Assembly (NCBI GenBank): GCA_017651245.1
Contig: JAGCDQ010000002.1
Location: 1 to 64,000 of the forward strand
Direction of reading: 5' to 3'
From: Bacteroidaceae bacterium
GTDB lineage: Bacteria; Bacteroidota; Bacteroidia; Bacteroidales; Bacteroidaceae
DNA length: 64,000 nucleotides
Shown here one piece after another: positions 1 to 7,592 of this stretch. The notes below the pieces were generated by a model. The model was given only the letters and a program-made list of their open reading frames with translations. It was not told where the DNA came from and did not search any database. The position numbers were made by a program, and so were the translations under genes. Within the stretch, counting starts at the first letter, position 1; each line of letters starts with the position of its first letter.

Positions 1-44
1 AAGTCATTTACGAGTAGTTTTAAGGGTGCACGGATTTGAATTTG

Positions 45-73
45 TACCTTTGCAGCCAAATTGAATGGCTGCA
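45..73 (+). promoter_or_regulatory. Transposase promoter -7 box and start-proximal hairpin
   Basis: TACCTTTG at 45-52 fits the Bacteroidetes -7 consensus TAnnTTTG. It runs into a perfect 8-bp inverted repeat (51-58 with 66-73, loop 59-65) that ends two bases before the ATG at 76. The hairpin would sit at or near the 5' end of the mRNA and could limit transposase translation. No good -33 TTTG is visible. Confidence 0.5.
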
Positions 74-75
74 AG

Positions 76-1239
76 ATGAACAAAGACAAATACGTATTCG
101 CCCAATTGCTAGAGTATTTAGACTATGACAAGTTCCGCCACCTTGTTGACAAGTATGATGGAAACCGTTATGTCAAGCACCTCACTTGTTGGAACCAACT
201 TCTTGCACTGATGTTCGGGCAACTCGGTAACCGTGAGAGTCTGCGAGACGTGATTGTGGCTCTTGAAGCCCATCGGTCTAAGTGCTTCCACCTCGGCTTA
301 GGGCGAAAGCCCATCGCCAAGACGACGCTGGCTACTGCCAACCAGAACCGCGACTATCGCATCTTCGAGGAGTTCGCTTTCTACATGATGGCTCAGGCCA
401 GGGAGAAACGGTCGGCAGACATATTCAAGCTTGGAGGACAGGTCTATGCATTCGATTCCACGACGATACCACTCTGTCTGTCGGTGTTCTGGTGGGCGAA
501 GTTTCGCAAGAAGAAAGGGGGTGTCAAGGCTCACGTCCTTTATGACTTGGAGGCACAGGTGCCAGCCTTCTATCATATCACCACAGCTTCCGTCTACGAC
601 TCCAAGGCAATGCCGGAAATTCCTTATGAAACAGGTGCTTACTATGTGTTTGACCGAGGCTACAACAACTTTGGGGAACTATACCGCATACAGCGGATGG
701 AGTCCTTCTTTGTTGTCAGAGCCAAGTCCAACTTACAATACAGGTGTGTCAAGTGGAAACGCCGTTTGCCAAAGAACATTCTCACCGATGCAGAGATTGA
801 ACTGACGGTCTATAAGAGCCGCAAGGACTATCCTGAGAACCTGCGTCTCGTCAGATACTATGACGAAGAGCAAGACAGAGAGTTCATGTTCCTGGCCAAT
901 GCGATGGACTTGACTGCCCAGCAAATAGCCGACCTCTACAAGAACCGATGGCAGATAGAGCTGTTCTTCAAGTGGCTCAAGCAGCACCTCAAGATCAAAA
1001 AGTTCTGGGGCACTACGGAGAACGCTGTCAGAATACAAATTAGTGCTGCTATCACTGCCTACTGTCTCGTGGCGATTATCCAGCATGACATGCAGTTGAA
1101 ACGCTCGACCTATGAGGTTTTGCAAATCCTCAGCATGTCGCTCACGGACAAAACGTCACTCAGAGAACTATTCGATAAGACTTATTCCAATGATGTCAAA
1201 GAGCAATCTGGTCCCCTTATTCCGGGGTTGTTTGATTAA
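76..1239 (+). CDS. IS4-family transposase
   Basis: DDE transposase that catalyses cut-and-paste movement of its element. The N-terminal part (residues about 1-70) resembles the DUF4372 domain found in Bacteroidetes IS4 transposases. The catalytic core shows the first Asp in YAFDSTT, the second in YVFDRGYN, and the Glu in the IS4 signature YKNRWQIELFFKWLKQ. Length (387 aa) is normal, and no frameshift is seen, so it may be active. A TTG at 61 is in frame, but the ATG at 76 gives the usual MNKDKYVF start. It is the only clear mobile element in the window. Confidence 0.93.
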   Translation: MNKDKYVFAQLLEYLDYDKFRHLVDKYDGNRYVKHLTCWNQLLALMFGQLGNRESLRDVIVALEAHRSKCFHLGLGRKPIAKTTLATANQNRDYRIFEEFAFYMMAQAREKRSADIFKLGGQVYAFDSTTIPLCLSVFWWAKFRKKKGGVKAHVLYDLEAQVPAFYHITTASVYDSKAMPEIPYETGAYYVFDRGYNNFGELYRIQRMESFFVVRAKSNLQYRCVKWKRRLPKNILTDAEIELTVYKSRKDYPENLRLVRYYDEEQDREFMFLANAMDLTAQQIADLYKNRWQIELFFKWLKQHLKIKKFWGTTENAVRIQISAAITAYCLVAIIQHDMQLKRSTYEVLQILSMSLTDKTSLRELFDKTYSNDVKEQSGPLIPGLFD

Positions 1240-1364
1240 TATTTAACTCGTCCCAATTTTAACGGGACACTTATGTTCTTTTTTTTCGTTTTACTTGTTA
1301 CTTCATGCAGCATTGACCTTCAGTCGAGTCTGCTTCCGCCCTTCTTCGACAGGCTCAGGATAAA

Positions 1365-2795
1365 TTAACCTTCTGGTTTCTTGAGTAGGACTATCCAATG
1401 ACCGGCACTTGTGTTGCCTTCTCGAATCAGAACGCCCTTCTTCTGCATATCTGCAAGGTCACGCTTTATAGTCCTTTCAACTAGTGACAAAACTAGTGAC
1501 ATTTCTTTCACAGAAACTCGTGAGTCCTTTTTTATCATTTCGCATATTTTTTTCTGTCTTTCAGTTAGTTGAATTTGCGACAAACTTACGACATCACTGG
1601 TGACATTACTGGCGTCACTACTAGTGACATTACCGACATCTTTTCCGACATCACGGACATTCAGCATCTTCATAAACTGGGTTCGTTCTACCGTCACCTG
1701 CACGCCGCCGCAGAAGTTCTCGACCTTGGGCATGGGAATGCCGGCAGGCTCAAAGCCCTCACGAATTTTCTTATAGCCACGCCCCCATGTGTCGATGAAG
1801 CCTGCCTTGAAGAAGGCGTTGGCGATGTTCAGGTTGCGAGGTTTGGAAGAATGATTCCCATATAGTGTCTCCTGAGAATAACCCGTAGGCAACTCTCCTT
1901 CATTCCAAATCTCCAGATGATCATCATATACGTGCATTTGAATGTCTGACCCTGCATAATCCTTATGAGCGATGGCGTTGTAGAGTATTTCTCGCATGGC
2001 TTCTTTGGGAATCTCCAATTTCTCATAGCGCTGCATGCCTTCAAATCGCACAGGTGAAACCAAGTACTTGGCTTGTAGAATATCCATCACACGGTCGGCC
2101 ATCTGAATGATATTGCCTTCTATGACGTCTTGGAACATCAGGTCTGCCTCGTCACGACCGAAGCGACCAATCTTGAATTGCGCACTAGGGAAGAACTTCT
2201 GAGGCTTCTTGCCGAATAGGAGGATGGCTGCATTCTTCAGACCGCCATTGTCATCCACCAGACCAAGGCTTGAAAGCACATCAACGGTAGATGAATAGCG
2301 CTGATCCTCTGGGATACGCTGCGCATCGATGCCTTTGCGGAGGAAATAGTCAATAGCATCACGGTCAATATCATCTATCTTGGCTCGGTCGTTGGTCACA
2401 TCGTCCCACGAGCGGCCCATCTTCTTCAGCACAAACTGCTGGAGGGCTGGGCCACGAAGCTCCTGCATGGTGCTGCCGGAGCGGTAGTAGTACTTGCCGC
2501 GATAGTTGATGGGGATATTGCTGGGCTCTATCACCACTTCGATGTATTCTAAGCCATCCTGCTCGAGTAGGTTCACATCAACAACGATGCCCATGGTGGT
2601 GACAATCTTGTTAGGGATGTCCTCCATCAGGCGGTCAACATTCTCCAACCCGACTACCTCATGGTCATCATCCACACCGAAGTACATGACGGCACCTTGT
2701 GCATTTGCGAAGCCGCAAATCCACTTCAGGTATTCGTCATGCCAGCTGCTCTTGTACTCAACATTCTGGCTCTCGCGTGCTTTTATCTTAGTCAT
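1365..2795 (-). CDS. AlbA_2 (Schlafen-like) / HATPase regulator
   Basis: Putative transcriptional regulator of the divergent AAA-4 type. Residues about 5-120 form the AlbA_2 domain (ESQNVEYKSSWHDEYLKWI, then GAVMYFGVDDDHEVVG). The middle (about 230-370) has the HATPase_c_4-like block with LYNAIAHKDY and a DTWGRGYKKI motif. The C-terminus (about 420-465) is a winged helix (KKICEMIKKDSRVSVKEMS). The linker is a low-complexity run of Asn-Val-Thr-Ser-Asp units. I took the ATG at 2795; an upstream in-frame ATG at 2837 would only add a basic leader. Targets are unknown. It lies next to the insertion sequence and the repeat-rich spacer, in accessory-looking surroundings. Confidence 0.85.
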   Translation of the reverse strand: MTKIKARESQNVEYKSSWHDEYLKWICGFANAQGAVMYFGVDDDHEVVGLENVDRLMEDIPNKIVTTMGIVVDVNLLEQDGLEYIEVVIEPSNIPINYRGKYYYRSGSTMQELRGPALQQFVLKKMGRSWDDVTNDRAKIDDIDRDAIDYFLRKGIDAQRIPEDQRYSSTVDVLSSLGLVDDNGGLKNAAILLFGKKPQKFFPSAQFKIGRFGRDEADLMFQDVIEGNIIQMADRVMDILQAKYLVSPVRFEGMQRYEKLEIPKEAMREILYNAIAHKDYAGSDIQMHVYDDHLEIWNEGELPTGYSQETLYGNHSSKPRNLNIANAFFKAGFIDTWGRGYKKIREGFEPAGIPMPKVENFCGGVQVTVERTQFMKMLNVRDVGKDVGNVTSSDASNVTSDVVSLSQIQLTERQKKICEMIKKDSRVSVKEMSLVLSLVERTIKRDLADMQKKGVLIREGNTSAGHWIVLLKKPEG

Positions 2796-3222
2796 ATATC
2801 TTTTTTGTTTTCTTCTAGTTTGCCTTCTTTCTTCCATCTCCGAGCCATCTCCGAGGGTATAAACTCGACCTATGCTACGCCCTTGCTTGTCCCTTCCTTC
2901 TCCCTTGCTTGTCCCTTGCTATGATATAGCTTGGATATCCCTACGATATCGCTACACTATCCGCACAATAGCCCTTCACTATAGGAAGGAACCTAAAGGA
3001 GGACTAAAGGGCCACCAAAGGAGGAGTAAAGGATGAGTCGTATTCATTGCTCTTATCTACCATCATTTCGGTTTTGATATACAAATTTACAAAGATTATT
3101 TGTATTCACAAAAACAATCTTCGTCTTTTTTCAATAAGGAACGGTTATTTCTCAGCAGAGGCACCTTATTTCACAATAACGAACGAGTATTGATCAGCAG
3201 AGGTGGGTTATTGGGAGTCCAA

Positions 3223-3276
3223 GCCAAGCGGAAGGGGAGTCCGAGCCAAGCGGACTACCAGAGAGTGCCAAGCGGA
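3223..3276 (+). repeat. GCCAAGCGGA tandem repeat, 22-bp period
   Basis: GCCAAGCGGA starts at 3223, 3245 and 3267, exactly 22 bp apart (two helical turns), with partly conserved GGAGTCC or GACTCC text between. Confidence 0.75.
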
Positions 3277-3300
3277 CTCCAAGAGAGGCTGTTTTATTAA

Positions 3301-3378
3301 TTGCCGACGGCATCGATTGAAAGAGGCGGCGGCAAAGCATCGTTTTGCCGACGGCAAAAGGTAGGATTGCCGACGGCA
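3301..3378. repeat. TTGCCGACGGCAA palindrome repeat
   Basis: TTGCCGACGGCA occurs at 3301-3312, 3345-3356 and 3367-3378; the last two extend to a perfect 13-bp palindrome around a central A. A related GGCGGCGGCAAAGC lies between the first two. Confidence 0.75.
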
Positions 3379-3574
3379 ATTTTTTGCAATCCTTAAGGGA
3401 AATTTTTGTTACCCCTAGGGGCTGCAAAATTTTCCCTTAGGGGGAAGCACTTTTTGCTGCCTAGTTAGAGAAAAAATTTTCCTCACGGGGGCGCAAAATC
3501 TCTCCCGTGGGGGAACAAAAAATGGAAGGGCAAGAGGAAGTTTTTCTTGGAAAAGAGAACTTTTTTGCAAAAAG

Positions 3575-3807
3575 ACCTAACAACCTAACACGACAAGCCT
3601 CAATCCCTGATGTACAAAGGTATTGAGGAACGTTAGGTCTTTTCCAAACACCTAACATAGACCTAACATTTAATCTCACACAGATATTCCTCTGACTGTT
3701 ACCTGATAAGGTGAGTGTTAGGTCTGTGTTAGGTCTTCACACAAGACCTAACACAGGCAACCACCTGAACCACAATCCATTTGAGAAGAAATGTTAGGTT
3801 GTTAGGT
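3575..3807. repeat. ACCTAACA / TGTTAGGT repeat cluster
   Basis: ACCTAACA occurs at 3575, 3583, 3650, 3661 and 3746. Its complement TGTTAGGT occurs at 3716, 3727, 3792 and 3800, plus a 7 of 8 match at about 3631. The outermost copies are doubled, so 3575-3590 and 3792-3807 form a perfect 16-bp inverted repeat enclosing the cluster. Confidence 0.85.
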
Positions 3808-3897
3808 TATTTTTGTGATTAACGGTTAACGGTTAAGGGTTATAGGTAAAGGAAAGGGAAGGCTCCGAAAGGATGCATTCCCTTTTTTTGTAAAAAA

Positions 3898-3929
3898 TTT
3901 GGTAGTGTTCTCAATTAGTCGTAACTTCG
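3898..3929 (+). promoter_or_regulatory. Promoter of AraC-type gene
   Basis: TTTG at 3898-3901, a 20-nt spacer and TAACTTCG at 3922-3929 fit the Bacteroidetes -33/-7 pattern. Transcription would begin around 3933-3936, only a few bases before the ATG at 3938, so the mRNA may be nearly leaderless. Confidence 0.5.
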
Positions 3930-3937
3930 CAAACGAA

Positions 3938-4279
3938 ATGGAAAAACTGGAGAGCTATAAGGAAAGTATTGATGCCATTCTCATCAAGGGAAAAGGGTAT
4001 CTCGTGCCCGATTTCTCTGCCCAGCAACTGGCAGAGCAGCTTGGGATTTCGATATTTTCTCTGTCACGTCTTCTCAAGGCGATTTATGGGAAGTCTTATA
4101 GCGACATCGTGCATGCCCATCGCATACAGGATGCCACAAGGCACCTGAAGGACAAGCGGTTTGCCCCCTACTCTGTTGATGACATCGGCATGATGGTGGG
4201 CTTCAAGAATCGCCAGTCGTTCTTCACTGCTTTCAAGAAGCTGACTGGAATGACTCCCGACAAGTTTCGCCAGATGTAA
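3938..4279 (+). CDS. Single-domain AraC-type DNA-binding protein
   Basis: About 113 aa made almost wholly of an AraC/XylS helix-turn-helix domain. The first helix-turn-helix is at FSAQQLAEQLGISIFSLSRL and the second ends in VGFKNRQSFFTAFKKLTGMT with the family's terminal P-x-x-FR (PDKFRQ). There is no effector-binding or receiver domain, so it is either constitutive or controlled through a partner. It lies 42 nt before the dipeptidyl peptidase gene in the same direction and could be co-transcribed with it. The ATG at 3938 is preferred to the TTG at 3899 because the promoter boxes would fall inside the longer frame. Confidence 0.85.
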   Translation: MEKLESYKESIDAILIKGKGYLVPDFSAQQLAEQLGISIFSLSRLLKAIYGKSYSDIVHAHRIQDATRHLKDKRFAPYSVDDIGMMVGFKNRQSFFTAFKKLTGMTPDKFRQM

Positions 4280-4321
4280 CCAGTTTTCACCTTTCAGTCA
4301 CCAATTATCAATCTAAATATA

Positions 4322-6352
4322 ATGAAGAGAATCGTAAAAACAATGATGATTTCAGCACTTTTCGCCACAACGGTATGTCCCATGAATGCCGAGAAGCTTG
4401 ACGCACCTTCGCCAAAGGGTGCCAAGAAGGAGAAGAAATTTGAGTACAGCAATGAACGCTTTGCCGACTTGCAGATGCTGCGCTACAAGGTGGAGGGGTT
4501 TGAGAACTTAACCTTGAAGCAGAAAACTTTCATCTACTACCTGCAAGAGGCTGCTCTATATGGTCGCGACATCCTTTTCGATCAAAACGGCAAGTACAAC
4601 CTTCGCATCCGCAAGATGCTGGAGGATTTGTATGTGAACTATCCAGGCGACAAGGAGAGCAAAAACTTCAAGGCGATGGAAGAATACCTGAAGCGCGTAT
4701 GGTTCTCTAACGGCATTCACCATCACTATGGCAGCGAGAAGTTCGTGCCTGGATTCTCACGCAGATGGTTGCAGGATGCTGTCCATTGTCCCGATGAAAT
4801 CGCCAATGTCATCTTCAATCCGAATATCTTGCAGAAGCGTGTGAATCTTGCTGAGGGACAGGATTTGGTGAAGACCAGCGCCAGCAACTACTACGAGAAC
4901 GTGACGCAAGCAGAAGCAGAAGAATTCTATGGTAAGCAGAAAGCAGAAGGAGATCCACTTCACCCCGTCATGTATGGTATGAATTCACGTCTCGTGAAAA
5001 CAAAAAATGGCGAACTCATCGAGAAAAAGTGGACCATCAACGGACTTTATGGCGATGCCATCAAGAAGATTGTGGAGAACCTGAAACTGGCACGTCCCTT
5101 TGCAGAAGACGAACAGCAACAGAAGGTGATTGACCTGCTCATCTCTTATTATGAGACAGGCGACCTGAAGACGTTTGACCAATACTCTATTGCCTGGGTA
5201 GAAAACACGGCTCCGTTGGTGGACTTTGTCAACGGTTTCATCGAGTGTTATGGTGACCCTCTGGGGTTGAAATGCTCTTGGGAAAGCATCGTCAACTTCA
5301 AGGATGTGGAAGCCACGAAACGCACGGAAACCTTGAGTGCCAACGCCCAATGGTTTGAGGACCACAGCCCTGTGGCACCAGAATTCAAGAAAGAGAAAGT
5401 GAAGGGCATCACTGCCAAAGTCATCAAGGCTGCCATCCTGGCTGGTGATCTCTATCCCCCAACTGCGATTGGCATCAACCTACCGAACAGCGATTGGGTT
5501 CGTGCAGAACACGGTTCCAAATCCGTAACCATCGGCAATTTGACGGATGCTTACAATCAGGCAGCCAAAGGAAACGGCATGTTGCAAGAGTTCGCCTATG
5601 GCAAGGAAGAGATTGCCTTGATGGAGAAATATGGCGATTTGACCGACGATTTGCACACAGACCTGCACGAATGTCTAGGTCACGGAAGTGGCAAATTGCT
5701 AGAAGGTGTGGATGGCGACAGCCTCAAAGCGTACGGAAGCACGATTGAGGAAGCTCGTGCCGACCTCTTCGCACTCTATTATCTGGCTGACCCCAAACTC
5801 GTGGAGTTAGGTCTCGTTCCTGATGCGGAAGCCTACAAGGCAAGCTACATCGGACAGATGCAGAATGGTTTGCTGACGCAGTTGGTACGTATCAACTTGG
5901 GCAACAATATTGAAGAGGCACACATGCGCAATCGTGCGCTCATTGCCCGTTGGGCTTTGGAGCATGGACAGAAGGACAACGTGATGGAATTGGTGAAACG
6001 CGACGGCAAGACCTTCGTCAAAATCAATGACTATCAGAAACTGCGCGGGCTCTTTGGAGAGTTGTTGGCAGAGATACAGCGAGTGAAGTCAACAGGCGAT
6101 TTCAAGGGTGCTCAGGCACTGGTGGAGACTTATGGTGTGAAGATTGACCCTGAACTGCACAAGGAAATCCTCGACCGCTACGCCAAACTCAACATCGCGC
6201 CTTACAAGGGCTTCATCAATCCTGTCTATACAGCTGTTCGCGATGCGCAAGGCAACATCACCGATGTAAAGATCTCCTATACGGAAGGTTATGCAGAGCA
6301 GATGTTGCGCTACAGCAAGGATTACGCCACACTACCGCTCGTCAATGAATAG
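4322..6352 (+). CDS. Dipeptidyl peptidase III (M49 family)
   Basis: Zinc metallopeptidase releasing dipeptides from peptide N-termini. The first 23 residues form a signal peptide ending near MNA, so the protein should be exported to the periplasm. The zinc site is HECLGH (His449-His454) plus EEARAD (Glu476-Glu477), the spacing found in Bacteroides DPP III. At 676 aa it has the family's usual length. Its stop overlaps the start of the next gene by 8 nt, indicating translational coupling with the AlkD-like protein. Peptide uptake and amino-acid catabolism is the likely role. Confidence 0.93.
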   Translation: MKRIVKTMMISALFATTVCPMNAEKLDAPSPKGAKKEKKFEYSNERFADLQMLRYKVEGFENLTLKQKTFIYYLQEAALYGRDILFDQNGKYNLRIRKMLEDLYVNYPGDKESKNFKAMEEYLKRVWFSNGIHHHYGSEKFVPGFSRRWLQDAVHCPDEIANVIFNPNILQKRVNLAEGQDLVKTSASNYYENVTQAEAEEFYGKQKAEGDPLHPVMYGMNSRLVKTKNGELIEKKWTINGLYGDAIKKIVENLKLARPFAEDEQQQKVIDLLISYYETGDLKTFDQYSIAWVENTAPLVDFVNGFIECYGDPLGLKCSWESIVNFKDVEATKRTETLSANAQWFEDHSPVAPEFKKEKVKGITAKVIKAAILAGDLYPPTAIGINLPNSDWVRAEHGSKSVTIGNLTDAYNQAAKGNGMLQEFAYGKEEIALMEKYGDLTDDLHTDLHECLGHGSGKLLEGVDGDSLKAYGSTIEEARADLFALYYLADPKLVELGLVPDAEAYKASYIGQMQNGLLTQLVRINLGNNIEEAHMRNRALIARWALEHGQKDNVMELVKRDGKTFVKINDYQKLRGLFGELLAEIQRVKSTGDFKGAQALVETYGVKIDPELHKEILDRYAKLNIAPYKGFINPVYTAVRDAQGNITDVKISYTEGYAEQMLRYSKDYATLPLVNE

Positions 6353-6938
6353 CCTCATCAACGACATCAAGAAGGAGCTGAGAGCCAACATGAATGGGGT
6401 GGCTTCAGCGCATGCGAGGCAGACAGAAGACTATCGCATCAATTGGGGAATAGAATTGCCCAGATTGGAAAAGATTGCCGATGAAATCGGACAGTTATGC
6501 GATGAAAAGGAACTGTCAAGACGGGCTTTGGCACAAGCCTTATGGAACGAAAGCACGAGGGAATGCAAGATTCTTGCCTGCATGCTCATGCCTGTGGATG
6601 AGTTTGCAGAGGAAGTGTGCGACATCTGGACAGAAAGCATCCACACAGAAGAAATCGGCATGATGTTCTGCCTATACCTTGTACAGAAGCTGCCATATGC
6701 CAGTACGAAGGCCTTTGAGTGGATTGCCCACGAAGAAAAGATGTTACAGAATTGTGGGTATCTGACCTTGTGCCACTTGATGAGAAAATACCCGTTCAGC
6801 GAGGAGGCGGAAGCAGAATTTTTGGATCAGGCAAGTGCGTCGTTAGGCAATCGATATGCTATAAAGGCGTTACAGATATATGCCTCTTTAGGAGAAGATA
6901 ACGCACGGAAAGTCAAAAAAGTTGCAGATTATTTGTGA
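6345..6938 (+). CDS. AlkD-like HEAT-repeat protein (DNA alkylation repair family)
   Basis: About 197 aa, helical and HEAT-repeat-like throughout, resembling the Bacteroidales branch of the DNA alkylation repair family (KKELRANMNGVASAHARQ near the N-terminus). AlkD excises bulky or cationic alkylated bases, but the residues that define activity in AlkD are not clear here, so glycosylase activity is unproven. The ATG at 6345 overlaps the end of the dipeptidyl peptidase gene; the earlier frame start lies inside that gene and is not credible. Confidence 0.7.
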   Translation: MNSLINDIKKELRANMNGVASAHARQTEDYRINWGIELPRLEKIADEIGQLCDEKELSRRALAQALWNESTRECKILACMLMPVDEFAEEVCDIWTESIHTEEIGMMFCLYLVQKLPYASTKAFEWIAHEEKMLQNCGYLTLCHLMRKYPFSEEAEAEFLDQASASLGNRYAIKALQIYASLGEDNARKVKKVADYL

Positions 6939-6963
6939 CACCCAAAGAAAATCTGTAAATTTG
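6932..6963 (+). promoter_or_regulatory. Promoter of fur-family gene
   Basis: TTTG at 6932-6935, a 20-nt spacer and TAAATTTG at 6956-6963 make a near-ideal Bacteroidetes promoter. It starts inside the last codons of the upstream gene. The predicted start near 6970 is followed by the ATG at 6987. Confidence 0.75.
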
Positions 6964-6980
6964 TACCCATATTGTACAAA
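6960..6980. promoter_or_regulatory. Dyad operator, candidate Fur-family autoregulatory site
   Basis: TTTGTAC (6960-6966), a 7-nt spacer and GTACAAA (6974-6980) form a perfect dyad of 7-bp arms centred on the expected transcription start. Its placement would block RNA polymerase. Fur-type repressors bind AT-rich dyads of about this size, so autoregulation is plausible. Confidence 0.5.
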
Positions 6981-6986
6981 GGCGGT

Positions 6987-7565
6987 ATGAAAAAGGGAGA
7001 AGGGTTACCATCAAAAGAAACCCCACATGACATTCTAAATCGTTACATCGCAGAAAAAGAAGGCATGCGCAACACAGGCGAACGGCATGCTATCTTGGAT
7101 GTTGTCATGCAGATGAAAGGTCATCACAGCGCCGACCAGATTTTGGAGATGATGCCAGACAATTTTCCCGTCAGCCGTTCGACGATGTACAGCACATTGG
7201 CCCTGCTTGTCGAGTGCGGGCTTTTGTACAGCCACCTGACGGATGGTGCCACCTTGTATGAATGTGCCTATAAAGTGCCTGCGCATCACCATTACATCTG
7301 TACGGGATGCCACAAGATTTGGGACTTGAAAGACTCGTCCATCGAGAAGGCCGCCTCGAAAGTGAAGACGCCCCGATTTAAGAAGCTGCGATGCAACACT
7401 TATATCTATGGTATCTGCAACATCTGTCAGGCGAAGTTGGCACGACTGAAGAAGAAGTTGGAGAAAGAAGCGAAGGAGCAGAAGAAGTCGAGCATGACCC
7501 GAGAAGAGATACGATTTGCCAAGATTGACGAGGAGTTGAGCAAGGCAGCCGCATGGTTCAAGTAA
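6987..7565 (+). CDS. Fur-family transcriptional regulator
   Basis: Metal- or peroxide-responsive repressor of the Fur/PerR/Zur group, 192 aa. The N-terminal winged helix spans HDILNRYIAEKEG to the recognition helix at PVSRSTMYSTLALL. The dimerisation domain has the His cluster AHHHYICTGC and the paired Cys motifs CTGC and CNIC that hold structural zinc. The C-terminal tail is long and Lys/Glu-rich (KLEKEAKEQKKSS), longer than in typical Fur. The ATG at 6987 follows the promoter; the TTG at 6972 lies inside the operator dyad. purA follows 27 nt downstream, so the two are probably co-transcribed. Which metal it senses cannot be told. Confidence 0.88.
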   Translation: MKKGEGLPSKETPHDILNRYIAEKEGMRNTGERHAILDVVMQMKGHHSADQILEMMPDNFPVSRSTMYSTLALLVECGLLYSHLTDGATLYECAYKVPAHHHYICTGCHKIWDLKDSSIEKAASKVKTPRFKKLRCNTYIYGICNICQAKLARLKKKLEKEAKEQKKSSMTREEIRFAKIDEELSKAAAWFK

Positions 7566-7592
7566 ATTCAAACTAAAAACATTATAATCAAC

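Larger units (their letters stand above)
1..1271 (+). mobile_element. IS4-family insertion sequence, left end outside window
   Basis: A transposase gene fills this stretch. Downstream of its stop lies an end-like sequence (about 1248-1271, with TCCCAATTTTAACGGGACAC) that looks like a right terminal inverted repeat. I do not find a convincing matching left repeat after position 1, so the left end is probably just outside the window or has diverged. Target-site duplications cannot be judged from here. Confidence 0.65.
2796..3937. other. 1.1 kb spacer rich in repeats, no convincing gene
   Basis: No open frame here has a recognisable product or good coding character. The stretch instead holds successive short repeat families: two TTGCTTGTCCCTT copies near 2880-2915, a degenerate pair of about 30 bp (3130-3158 and 3175-3203, both ending TCAGCAGAGG), three GCCAAGCGGA copies, three TTGCCGACGGCA copies, C- and G-rich palindromes near 3410-3510, ten copies of ACCTAACA or its complement, and a TTAACGG run near 3820. 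The promoter of the following AraC-type gene is at its right edge. Confidence 0.7.

Noticed and set aside
1365-2795. Schlafen-like gene as part of a defence island
   Set aside because: AlbA_2/HATPase regulators are common and no defence partner lies beside it; an insertion sequence and repeats alone do not make an island.
3100-3300. 66-codon open frame in the repeat-rich spacer
   Set aside because: It is built from the GCCAAGCGGA and TCAGCAGAGG repeats and has no coding character.
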